Shown piece after piece: positions 24,228 through 29,101 of a stretch of DNA of 29,101 nucleotides. The notes under the pieces were generated by a model. That model worked only from the letters and a program-made list of their open reading frames with translations. It searched no databases and was not told where the DNA came from. A program made the position numbers and the translations under genes. The stretch lies in assembly GCA_964588695.1 (NCBI GenBank), contig CAZPQK010000020.1, forward strand, positions 1 to 29,101, read 5' to 3'. Position 1 is the stretch's first letter. Each line of letters opens with the position of its first letter. The stretch is from CAZPQK01 sp964588695. Lineage in GTDB: Bacteria > Krumholzibacteriota > Krumholzibacteriia > WVZY01 > JAKEHA01.

Positions 24228-25709
24228 CTACCGGTTGTGCAGCGCCAGGCCAATCTCCTCCGAGCGATGAAACAAACGTTCGATGTCGACTAGTGTCGTG
24301 CGGTGCGAACAGATCGACGCGCGCATCACGGTGTTGCCGCGAACGTTCGACGTCATTATGAAAATCTCCCGCCGTTCTTGCAGTTCGTCGCAAATATTTT
24401 GATTTAACTTATCAACATATCCGCGTGTTTCGGCGTCACCCGCATCCAACCCGCTCGGCAGAAACCGAAACGAGTAAATAAACAGCGACGGTTGATGAAT
24501 AACCTCAAAGTTTGGCGAAGCCGTCACTAGCTCGTGCAAGCGTTCGGCACATTGGTTGTTTTGTCGAAGCAACTTGCGATACCCCTCCAGGCCATAGTGC
24601 TTCATGGTCATCCACACTTTTAGTGCACGAAACCCGCGGGACATTTGCGGGCCGTATTCAAAGTAGTTTAGTCCATCGTACTCGGTGGGGATCGTGCCGC
24701 GGAGGTAAGGCGCGTGCATAGAAAAGGACCGCCGCAGCCGTTCGGCGTCGCGCACAAGTACCGCGCCGCATTCGTAGGCAATGTATAGCCACTTATGCGG
24801 ATCAAGGGTTATCGAGTCGGCTCGCTCCAGACCGGCGTAGAGGTGCTTCTTTTCGGGGAGCATTGCCCCGACGGCACCGCACGCGCCGTCGGCGTGGAAC
24901 CAAAGCTTAAACTTCTCGCAAATATCGGCGATATCGTTTAACGGGTCTATGACGCCTACGTTAATCGAACCCGCCTGACCCACCACACAAAAGGGAATGT
25001 CGCCATCGGCTAAACACTTCTCGATCGCGCGCTCAAGTTGTTCCGGGTCCATCGACAAATCGTCCCGCGATGGAACGCGAACGATTGCGTCGCGCCCAAG
25101 TCCCATCAAGTCGAGCGCAGCGGTGATAGACACGTGGCCTTCGTGGTCGGCCATGAACGCCTTAAACCTTCCGCGCCGCTTGTCGGACTGGATGCCTTCT
25201 TCGACAATGTCGTAGTCGGCGGTGTTACGCAGCGCCGCCGTCATCGCCGTGTAGTTGGCCATTTGTCCGCCGGAGGTAAACAAACCACCGCAGTCCGGGT
25301 TGTATCCGATCGCCTCGGCGATCCATCGAATCGTCCGTCTTTCGATCTCGGTTGCCGATGGAGCCGGTTTCCAGCCACCGGAGTTCATGTTGACCGTTGC
25401 GGCCAGCGCCTCGGCCAGCGAGCCAATCATGCTACCCGAGCCGTTTACGTATCCGTAATAGTTTGGTGAACCCAGGTGAGTGGCGTTCGGGATAATCCGC
25501 TCTTCCCACGCATCGAGAATGCGATCCGGATCTTGCGGCGCCTCGGGGAGTGGCTCGTCAAAAGTCGCTTCGATTTGTTGGGCCGTCTGACCGGAGCATA
25601 CCGGAGTGTCGCGCACGTTGCGGTAGTACTCGGTCATAAGATCAATAGCGCGATACCCTAACCTGCGAAACTCGTCGGGCGACATGTCGGCGTCGAACCA
25701 ATCGGGCAT
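24228..25709 (-). CDS. PLP group II aromatic-L-amino-acid decarboxylase-like
   Basis: This PLP enzyme of the DDC/TyrDC family (493 residues, full length) should decarboxylate an aromatic amino acid such as tryptophan, tyrosine or phenylalanine to the amine. Signatures: TSGGQMANYTA (145-155), H192 in DHEGHVS (PLP-stacking histidine), HADGACG (272-278, D274), and LDPHKW with the PLP lysine K306. The flexible loop reads HAPYL with Y335, the tyrosine kept in true decarboxylases and changed to Phe in aldehyde synthases. The substrate cannot be read from sequence. The start has a strong GGAGG. It is transcribed towards the tRNA-Arg gene and away from the sensor kinase; no transporter partner is in the window. 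Confidence 0.92.
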   Translation of the reverse strand: MPDWFDADMSPDEFRRLGYRAIDLMTEYYRNVRDTPVCSGQTAQQIEATFDEPLPEAPQDPDRILDAWEERIIPNATHLGSPNYYGYVNGSGSMIGSLAEALAATVNMNSGGWKPAPSATEIERRTIRWIAEAIGYNPDCGGLFTSGGQMANYTAMTAALRNTADYDIVEEGIQSDKRRGRFKAFMADHEGHVSITAALDLMGLGRDAIVRVPSRDDLSMDPEQLERAIEKCLADGDIPFCVVGQAGSINVGVIDPLNDIADICEKFKLWFHADGACGAVGAMLPEKKHLYAGLERADSITLDPHKWLYIAYECGAVLVRDAERLRRSFSMHAPYLRGTIPTEYDGLNYFEYGPQMSRGFRALKVWMTMKHYGLEGYRKLLRQNNQCAERLHELVTASPNFEVIHQPSLFIYSFRFLPSGLDAGDAETRGYVDKLNQNICDELQERREIFIMTSNVRGNTVMRASICSHRTTLVDIERLFHRSEEIGLALHNR

Positions 25710-26050
25710 TGCTTACCTCCGGTTTAAAATTCGTTAGTTTGCTACCTGGGCGGTCACTTTTATTAACGCTTTGGCGCCCAATTGAATACCTTACTCCGTC
25801 TGCGGATACCTTGAATCCGTTAACACAAGCCCACGGAACAGCCCACTCAAGGGCCGCCTTCTCGAGAGCCTGCAACATGTTGATAATAATGCGGTTAAGA
25901 ATAATTGCAAACGCTTAAGAAATTCCCAAAGTCTTCGCCCCCGCGGCCGATACCTCAGACTAGGGCCAAAAAGCCGTTTGCGCTTTTTGCCCCGACATTT
26001 GTGGCAGCACCTAAGAAGGTTGATCGTCGCTTTGATGGGGAAGGCAGCGC
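25710..26050. other. divergent intergenic region with a strong hairpin
   Basis: These 341 bases separate the decarboxylase from the sensor kinase and should hold both promoters, but I see no confident -10/-35 pair. AT-rich segments lie at 25875-25920. A stem of 12 bases per arm (25963-25974 with 25982-25993, core AAAAAGC/GCTTTTT, 10 of 12 paired) stands 57 bases before the kinase start. No small gene or known RNA is recognisable. Confidence 0.5.
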
Positions 26051-28012
26051 GTGGACCTGTTTGAAACATCATTATGGCCTGCGCGTTGGAACTGCGGACA
26101 GTGGAGTTCGCAACTCGGGTGGCTGCACATTATCTCCGACCTGATGATCTTTGCGGCGTACGCTGCAATTCCGATTCTATTGCTTTACTTTCTCCGGCGC
26201 CGCCCCGACACGCCGTTTCCCAAAGTCTTTATGCTGTTCTGCCTGTTCGTGCTGGCCTGCGGTGTGGGGCATTTGATTGAAGCGTTCATGTTTTGGCAAC
26301 CCGTTTACCGGCTGTCGGGTGTTTCTAAGGCGATAACGGCGATTGTGTCGTGGGTTACAGTGGCCGCTTTGGCTCCCGCAATACCGGAAGCGTTGAAGTT
26401 TCCCGGGCTGGCGAAAATCAACGAGCAGCTCAAAAATGAGATTGAGAATCGAAAGGCTGTCGAAGCCAACCGCGCGCAAATCCACACCCTTCTGCGGGAA
26501 AGCGAAGAACGTTTTGCACTGGCGCTTGCGGGTGCTTCCGAAGGCGTCTGGGACTGGGACCTGGAAACCGACGTGGTGTACTACTCGTCGGGATTCCTCA
26601 CTATTCTCGAAGGCGGCCCCAGTGGACCCAAGCGCGACTCGATCGCTTATTGGAAGGAACGCATCTATCCGTTAGATCGGAAAGCGGTCGACGACGCCCT
26701 TCAAGAACATATCGCCGGCAAAACTCAACAGCTAGAAACCGAGCATCGCATTAAGCTACCCAATGGCGATCGCCGTTGGGTGCTGGTTCGTGGGTTGGTG
26801 GTTCGCAACGAAAACGGCGACCCGGTGCGAATGGTCGGCGGTCTTACCGACGTGCATCGCATTAAGACTGCTCACGAAAACCTCATGTCCCACGTAAGTC
26901 ACGAACTGCGGACGCCACTTGCGGTGATGCATCAGTTTGCATCGAACTTGAAACGATCGGTGCATGGAGAGCTCACCGAAGATCAGGACGCAGCGGTCGC
27001 GGTTATTCAGCGAAACGCTACCGAGATGGGGCAGTTAATCGACCGGGTCGTGGAAGCCGCTCGGCTCAGCGACGGTCGCTTTCGTATTGAAGCGCGTCCC
27101 TGCAACTTGGATGAGGTTTTGGAAGGTGCGCTAACCAGTATTGGCGAAAAAGTGCGTCATTCCGGGTTTACCATCGAAAGCGACGTCGCCGACGACATCC
27201 CGATCGTACTTGCCGACCCGCAAGCCATTCGTCAGGTGCTTACCAACCTGGTCGACAACGCACTTAAGTTTTGTCCCGAAGGCAGTCACGTGCAGATCGC
27301 GGTTATGCGATCCGGCGATAGCCATGTTGAGTTTTCGGTAACAGACAACGGTCCCGGCATTCCACCGGCAGATTGCGAAATCATTTTCGATCGCTTGCAG
27401 CAGGGGACCGTCGAAAACAAGAACAGCCGCAAGGGGCTCGGCCTGGGGCTTTATATTGTCCGCGAGATCATGCGTCAGCACGACGGCGAGGTTACCGTCA
27501 AGAGTACAGTCGGCAAGGGAACGACGTTCCGATGCACAGTTCCGACGCTAAACCTGCCGGCGCTTGCGAAACCCGCGATTGATGGTGCGCACATGGATGT
27601 CGTTCCGCTGTCGGCGCTGGCGCTAGTCGTGAGTCCCAGCGACACCGACTTTATGGTGGACGTGGACGACCCAGAGTTTCGTCAGGGCGTTCAAACGATA
27701 CGTGATGCCATCATGCCCGACCGCGACGTTCTTTTGCCGGTGTGGTGCAGCCCGCACGAACGCAAAGCGTTAATGGTCCTTCTGTTGCCGACCAAAAGAA
27801 ACGGATGCGAAGCCGTTATTGCGCGACTGACTCGTCGCCTGGATACCGTGTGGCCCGCCGATGTCTGTTCGCGCGAGTGGAAGTATCTGGACACGTGCAG
27901 CCACGGTGAAATTAATGACCTGATATCTAAGTTGAGTGACGCCTTTCAGGGTTCCGACCCGGTGGCGTCCATCGAAGCACTGGAGTTAGTTGAGGGAGGC
28001 AGTCATGCCTAG
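26051..28012 (+). CDS. ethylene-receptor-like sensor histidine kinase
   Basis: This is a 653-residue hybrid. Residues 1-115 form three membrane helices that match the plant ETR1 ethylene-binding domain: D30, Y37, I40, P41, C70 and H74 align, with a constant shift of five, with ETR1 D25, Y32, I35, P36, C65 and H69; the Cys and His bind the copper cofactor. A short coiled region (118-155), a PAS_3 domain (about 155-270, WDWDLETDVVYYS), HisKA with H284 (SHVSHELRTPL) and HATPase (N-box VDNALKF, DNGPGIP, GLGLGLYI) follow. A further 150 residues (500-653) have no clear family, perhaps a degenerate GGDEF fold. Start is GTG; the response regulator gene overlaps by eight bases. Ethylene as ligand is inferred. 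Confidence 0.9.
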   Translation: MDLFETSLWPARWNCGQWSSQLGWLHIISDLMIFAAYAAIPILLLYFLRRRPDTPFPKVFMLFCLFVLACGVGHLIEAFMFWQPVYRLSGVSKAITAIVSWVTVAALAPAIPEALKFPGLAKINEQLKNEIENRKAVEANRAQIHTLLRESEERFALALAGASEGVWDWDLETDVVYYSSGFLTILEGGPSGPKRDSIAYWKERIYPLDRKAVDDALQEHIAGKTQQLETEHRIKLPNGDRRWVLVRGLVVRNENGDPVRMVGGLTDVHRIKTAHENLMSHVSHELRTPLAVMHQFASNLKRSVHGELTEDQDAAVAVIQRNATEMGQLIDRVVEAARLSDGRFRIEARPCNLDEVLEGALTSIGEKVRHSGFTIESDVADDIPIVLADPQAIRQVLTNLVDNALKFCPEGSHVQIAVMRSGDSHVEFSVTDNGPGIPPADCEIIFDRLQQGTVENKNSRKGLGLGLYIVREIMRQHDGEVTVKSTVGKGTTFRCTVPTLNLPALAKPAIDGAHMDVVPLSALALVVSPSDTDFMVDVDDPEFRQGVQTIRDAIMPDRDVLLPVWCSPHERKALMVLLLPTKRNGCEAVIARLTRRLDTVWPADVCSREWKYLDTCSHGEINDLISKLSDAFQGSDPVASIEALELVEGGSHA

Positions 28013-28376
28013 AATTCTTATCGTCGACGACGACGTCGATCTGATGGTTGGGCTAACCGCTCAACTCAAGGCGGATGGTTTTGAGGTCGTTCAGGCAATG
28101 GACGCCTACGGCGCGTTGTCTGCAGCGCGTAGTGAGCGTCCTGATTTAATCTTGCTGGACCTGGGGTTGCCGGGTGGTGATGGCTTTAGCGTCATGACCC
28201 GCCTGGCCGCGATCCAACCCACCGCCCAGATTCCCATCATCGTGCTTTCCGCACGTGATCCAGTGGGAAATCGCCGCAAAGCCCGCGAACTGGGTGCAAC
28301 GCGCTACTTTCAAAAGCCAGCTCGTCCCGAAGAACTTCACGAAGCGATTCGCGAAGCGGTAAGCGTAGCGGTCTGA
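28005..28376 (+). CDS. single-domain response regulator (receiver only)
   Basis: This 123-residue CheY-like receiver has the acidic pair D9/D10, phosphoacceptor D52 (LILLDLGLPG), S82 and K104 (YFQKPARP), all in the expected places. There is no output domain, so it probably acts by protein interaction or in a phosphorelay. I chose the ATG at 28005, which has GGGAGG upstream and a typical MPRILIVDDD start; it overlaps the end of the kinase gene by eight bases, so it is the likely cognate partner. Confidence 0.93.
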   Translation: MPRILIVDDDVDLMVGLTAQLKADGFEVVQAMDAYGALSAARSERPDLILLDLGLPGGDGFSVMTRLAAIQPTAQIPIIVLSARDPVGNRRKARELGATRYFQKPARPEELHEAIREAVSVAV

Positions 28377-28393
28377 CAAAACTCTGGAGCAAT

Positions 28394-28429
28394 CGACGTG
28401 GGCCACAGTAAACGCTGTGGCCCACGTCG
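28394..28429. terminator. perfect 15-base stem-loop after the response regulator
   Basis: CGACGTGGGCCACAG (28394-28408) pairs perfectly with CTGTGGCCCACGTCG (28415-28429) around a six-base loop. The T-run after it is weak (TTAG), so it may terminate poorly or act as another signal, but the position fits the end of the kinase-regulator operon. Confidence 0.65.
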
Positions 28430-28470
28430 TTAGCGACCGCTAACGGGTAGTTCTGTGTGTCCGATCTGAG

Positions 28471-28486
28471 TGGCACCGCAGTTGCA
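28471..28486 (+). promoter_or_regulatory. sigma54 (RpoN) promoter for the protease gene
   Basis: TGGCACCGCAGTTGCA matches the -24/-12 consensus TGGCACG-N4-TTGCW at all fixed positions but one, with the correct spacing. Transcription would start near 28497, just before the AAAGGAG ribosome site at 28507. Confidence 0.65.
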
Positions 28487-28520
28487 TCATTACGGGTGGA
28501 CCCAACAAAGGAGCCCAGCC

Positions 28521-29101
28521 ATGCGACGGGCACAAGCCCATGCGACCAGCCCCCTCCGGACGGCAATTCTTGCCGTAGGGGTGATCTGCGCCGCGATTGC
28601 GCATGGCTTCGTTCGTCCGGCCCTCGCCAATCCCAGCCCTATTTCGAACGGAACCGCGTGGCACGCTGGCCACGGCCTTGTCGTGACCTGTCACCACCTG
28701 GTCGACGATGTCAACGTTGTCGCGTTGCAGATCGCAGGGGGTGAGCGGGTTTCTGCGCGGGTCGTGCTGCGCGACGAAACCGTTGATCTTGCGATTCTCA
28801 AAGTTGACGATCCGAACAAACTACCGCCCGCCGCTGGTTTAGCGGCGGACAACGCAGTTTTTGGCGAGTCGGTCTTCACGATTGGGTTTCCGCGCGCCGA
28901 CGTCATGGGTGCAGCGCCCAAGCTTAGTGTGGGAATCGTTAGCGCCGAGTCGGGTGTGCATGACGATGTGAACAACTATCAAACGTCGGTGACGATTCAG
29001 CCCGGCAACAGCGGCGGTGCGTTGTACAACATGCGGGGCGAAGTGGTGGGAATGATGACGGCGCTTTTGGGGGTAAGCAACGGCGAAGACGAAGCGATCG
29101 C
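28521..29101 (+). CDS. trypsin/HtrA-like exported serine protease, cut by window end
   Basis: The gene is open at the right edge; 193 complete codons are visible. A signal or anchor segment (about 14-36, ending PALA) precedes a chymotrypsin-fold protease. The catalytic triad is H59 (VTCHHLVDD), D89 (ETVDLAILKVD) and S164 (QPGNSGGAL), the spacing and GNSGG box of DegP/HtrA relatives. Whether a PDZ domain follows cannot be seen. The start is supported by AAAGGAG eight bases upstream. A sigma54-type promoter precedes it, suggesting control by an RpoN activator that is not in the window. Confidence 0.88.
   Translation, partial: MRRAQAHATSPLRTAILAVGVICAAIAHGFVRPALANPSPISNGTAWHAGHGLVVTCHHLVDDVNVVALQIAGGERVSARVVLRDETVDLAILKVDDPNKLPPAAGLAADNAVFGESVFTIGFPRADVMGAAPKLSVGIVSAESGVHDDVNNYQTSVTIQPGNSGGALYNMRGEVVGMMTALLGVSNGEDEAI

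Noticed and set aside
24087..24230. Integration site at the tRNA-Arg 3' end
   Set aside because: No integrase gene and no repeat of the tRNA 3' end was found; the neighbour is an ordinary metabolic gene.

Overview
The window looks like a chromosomal segment from a Gram-negative, moderately GC-rich bacterium. It carries an RND metal-efflux system with an outer-membrane channel, a TonB/ExbB/ExbD energy-coupling set, a predicted beta-barrel, a lipoprotein and several signal-peptide proteins. The mix (lysine 6-transaminase, TPR-rich envelope operon, single-domain response regulator, lipoprotein and FadL/PorV-like barrel of a poorly described type) resembles uncultivated FCB-type phyla such as Zixibacteria. 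That placement is an inference from gene content; there is no rRNA or other phylogenetic marker here apart from mnmA.

Layout. Positions 1-616 hold a repeat complex with no convincing gene. Positions 617-2464 (-) encode a PilB/GspE-type secretion or pilus ATPase. Positions 2773-8533 (-) form a metal-efflux operon: a small Cys-rich exported protein, then CusC-, CusB- and CusA-like proteins. A second Cys-rich exported protein with a strict five-residue cysteine repeat is transcribed divergently at 8816-9268. A YtcJ-like amidohydrolase (9479-11077) and L-lysine 6-transaminase (11289-12626) follow; the latter has a strong sigma70-type promoter and a long, hairpin-rich leader.

Positions 12708-16512 are one tightly overlapping run: orphan MalK-type ABC ATPase, methyltransferase, TonB, ExbB/TolQ and ExbD/TolR. 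It is followed by a run of a lipoprotein, an outer-membrane barrel and two TPR proteins (16570-20745). Together these look like an energised cell-envelope machine. After an intergenic region with short direct repeats comes mnmA, overlapped by a membrane-anchored zinc peptidase and then a KCPVC-motif membrane protein (21239-23707). Three tRNA genes, Ser(UGA), Ser(GCU) and Arg(ACG), lie at 23814-24163, followed by a convergent aromatic amino acid decarboxylase (24228-25709, -).

The right end (26051-29101, +) holds a sensor kinase whose N-terminal membrane domain carries every ligand-binding residue of the plant ethylene receptor ETR1 that I could align. It overlaps a single-domain response regulator. 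A trypsin/HtrA-like protease gene, truncated by the window edge, follows behind a near-consensus sigma54 promoter. The observations most worth checking are the ethylene-receptor-like kinase with its unusual C-terminal domain, the pentad-cysteine protein beside the efflux operon, the structured leader before the lysine transaminase, the TonB/ExbBD-barrel-TPR cluster, and the sigma54 promoter. No CRISPR array, transposase, integrase or phage gene was found.
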